A DNA stretch of 64,000 nucleotides from the NCBI GenBank assembly GCA_964036295.1, contig OZ038470.1:13273578-13337577 (forward strand), given 5' to 3'. The DNA comes from Plumapathes pennacea. Lineage: Eukaryota > Cnidaria > Anthozoa > Antipatharia > Myriopathidae. Every line of letters starts with the position of its first letter. Position 1 is the first letter of the stretch. Below, piece by piece: positions 12,037-21,585 of this stretch. Below the pieces are notes generated by a model. That model was given only the letters and a program-made list of their open reading frames with translations. It made no database searches and was not told where the DNA came from. The translations under genes and the position numbers were made by a program.

Positions 12037-12843
12037 CTAGAAGCTAGTATCGTCATCATCATCATCACCATCATAGTCATTGCCATTTGTCGATTTTTCT
12101 TTCGCGTCGCCTTCGAGTTCACGGTTGGCCTCTTTCATCCTTCCCAGCACGTTATACAATTTGACAGCAAAGTGGCCGACGCTGTCTAGCTTCTTCGTAA
12201 CCTCGTCAACCCTCTGTGTTCCTACGGACTTGCTCATCTCGTAAAGCGCTATCTGTGGGTTGACTTTCTCAAGATCCAGCACAGCGACTTGCGCAAAATA
12301 GCAGAATCCATTCTGGCAGTTGTCTTCCACGGCTTTGGAGTCGAACTGGTACTTGTACAGCATATAATCGACGCGAAGCAAGACGTTATCGGAAAACACC
12401 ACGGAAAATTCCCTAAGCTCTTGCTCGCCGAGAGACACATCTCCAACAAACTCACCCAGGGTTGCGACCAAGCCATCCTTGAGACCTTCTTGATATTTGC
12501 CGTCAAACAGGCTTGCAAGCACCGCCCCGACCTTCTCAGACGCCTTGCTTGTCACATTCACCGAGTATTTTTTGGTACTTCGCACCACTGCAACTATGGG
12601 TAGTTTTTTGTCCGCCATGGCTCGCCGTTGAAGAGTTGACTGAATCACCTTCACTTTGTTGGTCATAAGTGTTTGCACAGTATGTAGCTTTTCTTTGCTG
12701 TAGGCATTGCCCACGTCGGCAATGTCTTTAGTGGCTTGAGATAGGAGTGTTCCCATTTCTAAAGTTTCACGAGCTAACGGTCTATTTCCTGACAGGCTGC
12801 TGCTATGGTTTTCAGAAATGAACCTAAGTGGTGCCAAATCCAT
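12037..12843 (-). CDS. Intronless 268-residue protein, unrecognised
   Basis: This is one uninterrupted ATG-to-stop frame on the - strand with even, coding-like composition. Residues 1-75 are mostly polar and helix-prone. The middle (about 80-195) alternates hydrophobic and charged residues, with lysine-rich strand-like stretches and a fairly hydrophobic part around LYKYQFDSKAV and QNGFCYFAQVAVLDL. Only two cysteines are present (in the QNGFC neighbourhood). About 197-240 is again helix-prone. The protein ends in an acidic run (YDGDDDDDDTSF). No signal peptide or membrane helix is clear. A TATATATA stretch at about 12857-12866 is only ~15-20 bp from the ATG, so its meaning is unclear. I do not recognise the family. 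Lack of introns among intron-rich neighbours suggests retroposition, horizontal acquisition or simple intron absence. Confidence 0.65.
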   Translation of the reverse strand: MDLAPLRFISENHSSSLSGNRPLARETLEMGTLLSQATKDIADVGNAYSKEKLHTVQTLMTNKVKVIQSTLQRRAMADKKLPIVAVVRSTKKYSVNVTSKASEKVGAVLASLFDGKYQEGLKDGLVATLGEFVGDVSLGEQELREFSVVFSDNVLLRVDYMLYKYQFDSKAVEDNCQNGFCYFAQVAVLDLEKVNPQIALYEMSKSVGTQRVDEVTKKLDSVGHFAVKLYNVLGRMKEANRELEGDAKEKSTNGNDYDGDDDDDDTSF

Positions 12844-12959
12844 AGATATCTCTCATATATATAGCACTCTATTGAAATGGTTCTATAATTAACTTCTGTA
12901 GTTCCCGGAAAAAAACAATTTTCGATATTTATGTACTCCGATGAGTCAGCAGTCATGTT

Positions 12960-13415
12960 TTCGTTTACATTTATAAGCACTTTGGCCAATGAGACCCCAC
13001 TGATTTAATCCTTGAGTTGTAACAGGCTGCCGAGTGAGAAGGCCTTTGCTTTTGAGTTACTTTTTAATGATGATACACTTTCAAACTTGACCAGAAGGTC
13101 ATGTACTGCTACACTATTCCCATTCTCAACGACTATGCATGATAATTCATGATAATTCATATCTACTCGTATAATTCATAGAAGCGCGTTAAACAATCAA
13201 TCACGGGAAAAACCCGTTGCAGTGTTTTGTTTACGTTGTATTATTTCTTTGTTTACGTTGACTATATTTGCGTTGTGCCTTTTTTTTTGTTTGCGTTGCG
13301 TTTTCATTTGCTTGCATGGTTTGGATGTTATGGTACGTTTGGTTACGTTTACATTTATAAGCACTTTGGCCAATGAGATCCCCCTGATTCACTTCTCGAG
13401 TCAGTAACAGGCTGG
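12960..13415. repeat. Duplicated 65-70 bp segment bracketing ~310 bp
   Basis: The segment with TTATAAGCACTTTGGCCAAT, then GAGACC, and ending in AACAGGCTG occurs at about 12963-13029. It recurs at about 13347-13412 in the same orientation. Between the copies are a GATAATTCAT duplication (13140-13160) and several GTTTACGTTG repeats (13226-13345). No gene is seen in 12844-13901. Confidence 0.7.
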
Positions 13416-13901
13416 GATGTTATGGTACGTTTGATTTCATTTACAGAGAAAACTAAAACTGGGCGCGTGACGTATGCATCCGCTAGCTACGCATGATCGA
13501 TCGGACTTCCTGTTCGTTTCCCGCCTGACCGGTTCATGCAAGTGAATGACGCGTGCATGTTTTCCCTTTAGTATGACAGTCGGCAGTTTCTCGTAACGAA
13601 AGTGTATACTGTTTGTCAATTAAGAGACGAAGTGCGACTCGCAGTAATTAATGAGCTAGAAAATCAAAGTTCTTGCGCCTTTTGGCCGGTATTCTTGAAC
13701 CAGTTTCATACAAATGAACGGCTAGCGAGAAAACTTCTACGCCACATATGCATTTACTCTAGCAAAGGGCTAGCTTGCATCACGTGTTAATATACGTTTG
13801 ACGCGCACGATTTTTTGGAATCGTGTGGGCGTTTCCACCCAACCGTGGCCGGAAAAGCATGGTAACTAACTCCACAGCTGGGTGACCAGGCTAAATTCAA
13901 A

Positions 13902-16596
13902 ATGGTGGACGACAAGTGTCATTTTGATTGCCTCCCTGTGGAAATTGTAGAAGCCATCTTGACTTACCTGGGTCCCTATGAGGACATATCCGAGGCAAAG
14001 TTAGTCTGTCGCCTTTGGCATCGTTTGATCCTGGGAATATCGAAGCAACGTCTTCAGAATTTCAACGAAGCCGTTCGCAATGGATCTCTTCGATTCCAAA
14101 CAATTCAAAACAGAACTCGAATTTTGCCTTTACCTCGGTTCTCCCACGGTTGCTGTGTCTTGGGGACTAAAATGTTTGTATTTGGCGGATGTTCGTCGTC
14201 AAACACCGCTTTCAATGACCTATACCAGTTGGATTTGAGAGATCGGAAATGGAACAGACCAAGAAACTCAGGCATTTCGCCTTCGCCCAAAGAGTGTGCG
14301 ACGGCAGTTGTTTACAAGCAGAAGATCGTGGTGTTTGGAGGCTGGTGTCAGCCAGCTAGAGTTTCAGTCAATTCGTCAGCTAAATTTTATAACGACGTGA
14401 ACATTTTGGACGTTCCTGCCATGAGTTGGAGCTCGGCTGTGTTTCGAAGCAACAGTATGCGACCTTGTGAAAGGGCGGGGCACGGAGCTTGTGTTGCAGG
14501 CAACAAAATGGTGGTCTTCGGTGGAGCACAGCGACATCTCCGGTACGTTCAACTCAGTATCCAGCAAACAAACAAAAAAAGAAATAAAAAATTACAACCG
14601 CGACTCAACAAGAAAAAGTAGTATAAACATACATAATGAGTATAAACATACATAATGAGAATCATAGTGAAAATGCCCCTTGAAGTTATGAAAAAAAAAA
14701 AATCCAGGCCATCCTTGCAACTGCTTTAAGTTGCTTCAATTAACTACGAGGGTCACTTTCACTACACTAATTCTATGTTCCACAGTTCGTTTATATTTAT
14801 TTATGACCCATCAAATATTTCCTCCCGCTCGTGATTGGTAGAATCGTGACATGTGACCAAATAACGAGCGGACGTTATCAGCGAATAACCCCCGCCTGGC
14901 GAACTAACGCTGTTTATTGACAATATCCGAACACAGTTTTATACATTAATCGCAAAAAATCATTACAAGACGACTACTGAGGAGGACATCAATTTATTGG
15001 TCGAAAAAGCAGTTCCAGAAAGCACTAAAAAACTTCACAGTTTCTGCGCCGTCATTTGCGCTACGAGAGGAAATATTTGAAGGATAATAAAGACAATAAA
15101 CTACTTTTGGCTTCGGAAATATGCACAAATAATAATTATTGTCCTTGGACATTATCTGTTCCTCGAAGCTCACAGTTGCCCTCGAGCTTCGCTCTCGGGC
15201 AACTGTTCGCTTCTCGGAACAGATAATATCCTCAGACAATTATCCATGCATATTTCCTCACCAAAAGTAGTTTATTGTTTATAAGAATTGCAAGTCAGGT
15301 TTGACTAAAGAAGGCTATCAACTACCAGCCTCCTATGCAGTTGTCCTTAACCTTGTTCCCTCTATCTCCCCACGAACGTGCTTGTGGGCTCCAAACACAT
15401 AGCGTAAAAGAGGTCCAAGTGGCTGCACAGTAGACTAATAGAAAGGAGAGAGGACATCGATATTGATCCCTTTGTGAGAAAGGTTCAAAGGTTTTTTCGC
15501 AGGACATATTCTTCTATAGTTCAATTCCTGGCAGTATTTTCTTGTCCATCAGAAGGGGTTGAAAAGCAAATTCATCTTTTCCAGGTTTAATGATGTGTGG
15601 GTATTTGATCTTATCACAATGAATGAGTGGAGCTTCCCAATCGTCAGAGGGAAGTCTAAACCATCAGGACGCTTTGGACACTCCCAGGTATAAAGTCTAA
15701 ATGATTGTGCAGTTATATTTTTCTGTTAATGTTTATGCATACCTGTACAGTGCCTGCCCAAAAGGGGTCCCTCTTCAAGTATTGGGTCCCTCTGTCATGC
15801 AACCTCACAAAACATTTTTTGTCATTTATCAGTTTACCATCCAGGTAGATTTTGATAGGGGAAAATCTATTTGATCATGTTCAGGGGTTAAACTGCTTGA
15901 TAGACCATAGTATTTCTTTCTTTAGGTATTGTTGGATGACAGGACCATCATAGTTGTTGGTGGGTGTGGTGGCCCAAGCACAGTAGGTGTTTTTTCATAT
16001 TTACAGTGTAGCTGTGTCTGTGATTAACAAAGTGAGAAATTATTTCTTCTAAATTATTAAAACTAAGCTAATTTTCATCACAGTTTCTTTATGCTGTATA
16101 ACATTTCAGTAATAAGAGAAATATATGGATTACTCGACAGGTTGAAACTGATAACTCTCTTTGTAATGGCACCCTTAATTTATGCCTCTACTTTTGCATT
16201 CAGCTTTTCACAGATGTCTGGCTGTTGGATGTGGAAGACTGGATCTGGCAACAAATTGAAGTACGCAATGCAGTGTGGGAAGCACCTCAGCTTTGGTGTC
16301 ACCCAGGCGTTTTAGTGAATGATCACATTGTAGTGTTGAGCTCTTCCAAACGTCCTCAAATGCAGAAGAATATGCAAATGTACATTCTAGACTGTAGCCA
16401 TATTAAGACAGATCAGTTCTGTGCGTGGAATCCTTTGCCGGATAACCCAAGCGCACCTGAGGCTACTTCATTGCACTCGGTTGTGGTCGGTCGAGGGGAG
16501 TTGCTGGTGTTTGGCGGTATTCACCAGCAAGCAAGGACGTCCAACACAACACATAATGCTTGTAATGGCTTGATCTCTGTCACATCTTGTTTCTAA
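13902..16596 (+). CDS. FBXO42: F-box/kelch protein, FBXO42-like
   Basis: Four exons (13902-14542, 15585-15687, 15926-15982, 16204-16596) give 397 residues. An F-box (about residues 9-47; DCLPVEIVEAILTYL, then VCRLWHRLI) is followed by kelch repeats with diagnostic FGG words: MFVFGGCSSSNTAFNDLYQL, VVFGGW, MVVFGG, IIVVGGCGGPST and LLVFGG. The order, the LWCHP motif and the near-terminal MQMYILD segment match vertebrate FBXO42, in which SKP1-CUL1 ubiquitin ligase uses the kelch propeller to choose substrates (reported to include p53). The long disordered insert that vertebrate FBXO42 carries between LWCHP and MQMY is reduced here to about 25 residues. The C-terminus (NACNGLISVTSCF) differs from the vertebrate end. 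I am confident of the family and fairly confident of the orthology. Confidence 0.88.
14808..15085. mobile_element. Transposon remnant in FBXO42 intron 1
   Basis: The segment is bounded by CATCAAATATTTCCTC (about 14807) and its inverse GAGGAAATATTTGAAGG (about 15068). Inside it a short + strand frame reads TTEEDINLLVEKAVPESTKK. That resembles the N-terminus of mobile-element proteins with a leucine-rich helix, but it is too short to classify. It ends at a stop and cannot be part of FBXO42. Confidence 0.5.
15095..15285. repeat. ~190-bp imperfect palindrome in FBXO42 intron 1
   Basis: The sequence reads inward from ATAAACTACTTTTGG and outward to CCAAAAGTAGTTTATTG around a centre near 15190. Paired blocks are GGAAATATGCA/TGCATATTTCC, ATAATTATTGTCC/GACAATTAT, ATTATCTGTTCC/GGAACAGATAAT and AGTTGCCCTCGAGC/GCTCTCGGGCAACT. 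In single-stranded form it would fold into one long hairpin. Confidence 0.85.
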
Positions 16597-17050
16597 GTCA
16601 ATCTTGGGTCAAATAGTCCCTGCAATACCTTCCCTACATGGTACACAACACATGCAGAAGTGGATCAAGTCAAGGGCACAAATCTTTTGACAGCTATTCC
16701 ATTAATTTTATGATTCCTATTCTGGAGTTTTGTGCAGGTCGACTTGTCCAGTGAATCTCAACACTTTTTTTGCATTCGGAAAACTACTGCATGAGCAAAA
16801 CTATGGTATTTCCCAAGACTAACAAATCATAGGTGGGAAGGAAGAGAACGAAATATTAGTCCTTCTATTAAAACACACAATTTGTTTTATGTCTTATAGT
16901 ATTTGTTACAACTTGTATGCTCAGGAATGTCGCTCAGCACCCGCTGTGGGCAAATTTTTTTTTCTTTCTTTTTTTTTTTGTAATGGCAGAGGTCTTGCCA
17001 ATGAATACAAAAACTGTCATGAAATTTTTTTTAGGGGGGGGGGGGGGAGG

Positions 17051-17308
17051 AAGATAATCACGTTGAGTAAAGGACGGGAAGGACTGGGAAGAGGGTGACC
17101 AAGAGGAGCTGGGAACGAGTAATGCCAAACAACGAGGTTGCTGGTCCCCATTACCCCAAGGGGTCTGAGGTGAACCTCTGCGGGAAGCTGGTAACGAGTC
17201 ATGACATTTTTGGGGGGAGGGGAGGGAGATAATCACGTTGAGTAAAGGACGGGAAGGACTGGGGAGAGGGTGACCAAGAGGAGCTGGGAACGAGTAATGC
17301 CAAACAAC
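17051..17308. repeat. Direct duplication (~177-bp period) at the SCO1 5' end
   Basis: The ~82-bp segment running from AGATAATCACGTTGAGTAAA to AACGAGTAATGCCAAACAA occurs at 17052-17131 and again at 17227-17307 with almost no change. Each copy is preceded by a GTCATGA...TTTTT...GGGGG stretch. The two copies are nearly identical, so the duplication looks recent. Confidence 0.85.
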
Positions 17309-17326
17309 ATGGCGGAAAAACTTTAG
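17309..17326 (+). promoter_or_regulatory. Candidate upstream ORF in the SCO1 leader
   Basis: ATGGCGGAAAAACTTTAG encodes a five-codon frame (MAEKL) in good context (AACATGG). It lies 50 bp before the SCO1 start. If transcription begins upstream of it, scanning ribosomes would meet it first. Its presence in the mRNA is not known. Confidence 0.35.
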
Positions 17327-17376
17327 TGAAGTGCTCCGTTTTGCTATATCAACCGCACCTCTTTTAGAACGAAAGT

Positions 17377-20300
17377 ATGTTGCTTTCCAATCAGCTAATA
17401 CGAAGACTTAGCAGTACGTTTCCAAGAGTTTCCAGTTTGGCCCGGATTGCTGTATTCAAAACAAAGGTACTGAGCTAGCTGTACATACTTGTACTTTCCC
17501 TTGCTCCAGCACCATTTATCGCTGTTGTTGTAGTGAGGTGTAGCAAACAGCATGCACCCGCAGGCGCCACAATCAGCTGGATATCAGTTGATACTTTATT
17601 TATCTTCCTCCTTCTGTGCCGTTTCCAGACAAGTTTGAACAATTTGGAGGAGCTAGGCGATGTCCAAACGCTGGTCTAATTTCTTTGATTCCTATAGGAG
17701 AGATTCCTGGGTTTTCTCAAACTCATTTATATAGTAGAGTGTGCTGTGTTGTGTTTCTCAATATTCAATAAGCCACTTTCACAATCATGCGCATTTACAC
17801 AAATAGCACCGTTTACGTTACCAAGTTTTCTAGTCAGGTGGCACACCAGAACATCTGCGCTTCACGAAATGTGCATGATTGTAAAAGTGGCTTGTTAATT
17901 TTGATGTTGTTTTGAATCCTGTTAGGGTAATCAGTCAAGTGGAAGTACTGCACTACCCTGCAGTTTTGTCCAATCATTCAAAACGTCAGCACTACAGTGC
18001 AAATCTGGTCAAATTAGTGATGAAACAATCAAGAAAGCTGGCAAGAGAGGACCAGTCACCTGGGCTTCCTTTGCACTGTTTGCCTTAGCTGGTGGTGGTG
18101 TTATTGCATATGTTAGATACCTCAAAGAAGAAAAGGAAAAGGGTATTGTGCTCTTAACTCATTTTTTCATTCCTGAGATCATGATACAGATACTGACCGC
18201 AACTGTTCAGTACTAAGAAACTATTTATAAGTGATGCAGTAGTGATAATTTATGGTTTAATAATATCTCAACAACTTAGATAAGGCTGTCACAGTTTCCA
18301 TATTCTCTAACTGTATATAGTCAGGGACAATTAAGGAAAGAGTAAAAATAATCAATTATTGATGGTGATCACTCAGACTTAAATCATTAGGAATACAGTA
18401 CCATATGCACTGAGCCTAATTCTCTGAACAAAAGAATACCTTTTTGATGTTTTGTTTAAATCTGTCATTTGAGTGGTTGGAATGCTGTTTGAAATCCCCT
18501 GGTACCTTCAATAAGATTTAAAGACTTAACAATACTGTACACTGTGGTCAATAGGGAGAACATTTTTAGTTTTAAGAGGTCAACCCCACGTAGTGCTCAG
18601 AATGCAGCAATAGTTACCAAAACCTGTCTTATGGCTGCAGTACATTATATTACGTTGCACTGTTTTTTTTGTTTTTTTTTTTTTCTTTGCTTTTTTTTTT
18701 CAAACTGTACTTTCTGTCTTCATTGTTATTGCAACCACAGCTTTTTTTTTTTTATCTAGACCACACTAATTAGTGACCAAACCTTATCCTTGTCTTCCAG
18801 CGAAGAAAAGGGAAACACAGAGGTCAATAGGAAAGGTTGCTCTTGGAGGTCCATTCAATTTGACTGATCACACCGGCAAGGCAGTATCTGACAAGGATTT
18901 CAGAGGTAAATGGATGCTGCTGTACTTTGGGTTTACACACTGCCCAGACATCTGCCCAGAGGAACTTGACAAGATGACTGAAGTGATCAATACTGTGGGT
19001 AAGGATTGAGATGCTTTGAGTTTCATCATACACTAAAGATCCTTTTTTTTTTGTCACTCATCTTATTCATATAAATTATGGTACCATACTCAAAATAATA
19101 ATTATATACCATGTCTGCCAAGTGTCAACCATGTACCGGTTTGCAATATTACCGTGTGTGATAGAGAATGGTTCTCTTCAATTTTCTCATAGCCAAAACC
19201 ACTAAAGAAATTTCAGAGGAGCTCCAACCCCTGTTTATCACAGTTGACCCAGAGAGAGATGATGTTGAAGCTGTCAAAGAATATATAAAAGGTGCGTCTG
19301 CAATAACTCATTCTGAAAGACGTGCATTGTTGGACATAAAAAGATTAAAATAAACAAGTAACTCAGTTGTAAGTTGTTGTGAAGTAGCAGCAGTTTCTAA
19401 CTACGTAAATAACACATGATTTATTCCATAGATTTTCATCCGAAGTTAATAGGCCTGACGGGCAGCAAGGAACGTATCATGGAAGTCACAAAAGCCTACA
19501 GGGTCTACTTTAGTGCAGGACCTGCCGACGAAGACAACGATTATATTGTAAGTGTAGTTGATGTGCTTGTGATCAATTATTGAACTGAATACCGTAAATC
19601 CTTAAATAAACAGGGATAAGGCGAGGGTTGCTTAGTCGAGGGGGTGGGGTGGGGGGCGTATATTTGAGAGGGGGCGCTTATTTTAAATTTTGGCTGAGGA
19701 GGGTTGCTTCAATATTTGAGGGGGGCGCTTATTTTAAATTTTGGCTGAGAGGAGGGTTGCTTCAATATTTGAGGGGGGCACTTATTTCAAATTTTGGCTG
19801 AGAGGAGGGTTGTTTCAATATTTGAGGGGGGCACTTATTTCAAATTTTGGCTGAGAGGAGGGTTGTTTCAATATTTGAGGGGGGCACTTATTTCAAATTT
19901 TGGCTGAGAGGAGGGTTGCTTCAATATTGAGGGGGGCGCTTATTTCAAATTTTGGATGAGAGGAGGGTTGCTTCAATATTTGAGGGGGGTGCTTATTTTA
20001 AATTTCGGCTGAGAGGAGGGTTGCTTCAATATTTGAGGGGGGTGCTTATTTCAAATTTTGGATGAGAGGAGGGTTGCTTCAATATTTGAGGGGGGTGCTT
20101 ATTTTAAATTTTGGCTGAGAGGAGGGTTGCTTCAATATTTGAGGGGGGCGCTTATTTCAAATTTTGGATGAGAGGAGGGTTGCTTCAATATTTGAGGGGG
20201 GCGCTTATTTCAAATTTTGGCTGAGAGGAGGGTTGCTTCAATATAAACAAGCGACGTTATTTTCTGCTTATGAGCTGTCGGGGACATAATCTTGCGCTCA

Positions 20301-20514
20301 AAACAAATTCAAACGGTCGTACCTATTTCTAGCTGGTTTATTCTTTTTCTCACTGTTTGTTTGTTTGTTCGTTTGTAAGGTGGATCACACCATCATACAG
20401 TACCTTGTAACTCCAGAGGGAGAATTCTCAGATTACTTTGGAAAGAATAAAACAGCCGAGGAAATTGCTGCAACGATCACGAACCGCATGTTAAAACACA
20501 GTATGAATAAGTAA
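17377..20514 (+). CDS. SCO1: SCO1/SCO2-type mitochondrial copper chaperone
   Basis: Six exons (17377-17466, 17926-18142, 18801-18998, 19193-19291, 19432-19547, 20380-20514) encode 284 residues. The protein delivers copper to the CuA site of cytochrome c oxidase subunit II at the inner mitochondrial membrane. The N-terminus is basic and hydroxylated ([15 protein letters not shown]), as in a mitochondrial presequence. One transmembrane helix spans about 74-93. The thioredoxin-like domain follows. Its copper ligands are in [11 protein letters not shown] (Cys150 and Cys154, CxxxC), and the distal histidine is His243 in VDHTII. The IGLTGS and ITVDPERD motifs are also typical. Every exon join keeps frame. 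An AATAAA starts two bases after the stop codon (20517-20522). Cnidarians may have a single SCO gene, so SCO1 versus SCO2 is not resolved. Confidence 0.93.
18661..18755. repeat. Interrupted T-rich tracts before SCO1 exon 3
   Basis: Several runs of 8-13 T separated by single other bases lie 45-140 bp before the acceptor at 18799-18800. They probably form an extended pyrimidine tract. The rest of this intron has no other feature. Confidence 0.6.
19620..20245. repeat. 53-bp minisatellite in SCO1 intron 5
   Basis: About 11 tandem units, each with GGGTTGCTTCAATATTTGAG, GGGGGCGCTTATTTCAAAT and TTTGGCTGAGAGGA. Successive GGGTTGC words at 19701, 19754 and 19807 set the period at 53 bp. Units differ by a few substitutions (C/T in GGGGGCGCT, TTGCTT/TTGTTT). 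The first units are degenerate. The + strand is rich in G runs. Confidence 0.95.
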
Positions 20515-21118
20515 ACAATAAACTAGTCTTCACAGAACTAGTTGGAATTATTTGTATATAATCATGGAAATAATATAATCCAAAGAGGTTATTACACGGG
20601 AAGGAGTGCAATACGGTGGAGTACTTTTACGGGTCGGTTTTATTTTGCGAGCCTGCTTTAGGCGAGAAAAAATATAACTGACGAGTAAACATACAGCCGT
20701 ATTGCACGACTTTTTGTGTAATAAATTGTTTATTATACGACAAACGAAGCAGGGCAAACGTTCTCGCCGCGCGCAAAAAATGACGCGTTCGTAAACTCTG
20801 CTTGCGAAAATTGATCACGTAAGCTAACAAACAGGTTGATCTGGTTCCTGACGAGTGCAATACGCTCCCATCTTTGCACTCGTTTTGGCCTTTATTTGCA
20901 CTCGAAAATGTGAAGTCGTGTAATATGTTAAACATTTTGGCGAAGAAAACGGACACGTACAGCCGGACCAAAAATTGTAAAAAATCACTCAGCGAGACGA
21001 AGCAAAAACATTTAGTTCTTAACATTCAGCAATTTCGTTTGGCATTGTGGCATGTCACCAGGCCTTTTCAAAATCAGGGAAAACACTGTGAACAATTCTT
21101 GGTTTGCAATCATTCCCT
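20515..21118. repeat. Post-SCO1 spacer with dispersed repeat
   Basis: About 20820-20960 (GTGCAATACGCTCCCAT, TGCACTCG, ACATTTTGGCGAA) recurs in inverse orientation at about 56505-56605. A related GTGCAATACG/ATACGCTCCCGTAT piece lies near 24655-24695. The family has no visible gene. The poly(A) region of SCO1 lies at the left edge. Confidence 0.6.
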
Positions 21119-21585
21119 GGACGCGGTTGCTCGAAAGCCGATTAAGCTAATCCAGGATTAACGAAATTCTTTCTCTTGACCTCTCTGCCAATAAACTGCA
21201 GGGCTCGGTTTTTCAAAGCACGATTAGGCTAATCCTCGATTAGGTTTAAACTTTCTTGTCATTTATAAGCCTGAAGCGACTTTCTTGATAACGTTTTAAG
21301 CTGGAACAAGCTTTTTAATCCATCTTCTAACAAAACCCTGCAATTTATTGGGAGAGAGTTCGAGAGAAATAATTTCGTTAATCCTGGATTAGCTTAACTG
21401 ACTTTCGAAAAACCAGGCCCACAGCTTTGTTAGAAAATGGATTAAATAGCTTGTTCCAGCTGAAAACGTATCAATATAGTCGTTGTGGACAAACCCTTCA
21501 CATTTTCGGGCTTATAAATGGCAAGACAGTTTAGACCTAACCCAGGATTAGCCTAATCGTGCTTTGAAAAACCGGGCCCCGGATA
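21119..21585. mobile_element. Nested foldback element
   Basis: Two overlapping inverted-repeat pairs are present. GGCTCGGTTTTTCAAAGCAC at about 21202 pairs with GTGCTTTGAAAAACCGGGCC at about 21560-21580. GGTTGCTCGAAAGCCGATTA at about 21124 pairs with the GACTTTCGAAAAACCAGG stretch near 21400. Within the arms, GGATTAGCCTAATC and TTATAAGCC words also pair. This looks like one copy inserted in, or duplicated from, another of the same family. A diverged relative lies at 811-1090. Confidence 0.75.

Larger units (their letters stand above)
16597..17376. other. Spacer between FBXO42 and SCO1
   Basis: It holds a G run at 17034-17047, a T-rich stretch at 16957-16980, and a ~177-bp tandem duplication whose second copy runs into the SCO1 5' end (listed separately). 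No gene is seen. SCO1 follows FBXO42 head to tail at 780 bp. Confidence 0.6.

Noticed and set aside
12857-12866. TATATATA as the TATA box of the intronless gene
   Set aside because: It lies only about 15-20 bp before the ATG, which would put the usual start site inside the coding region.
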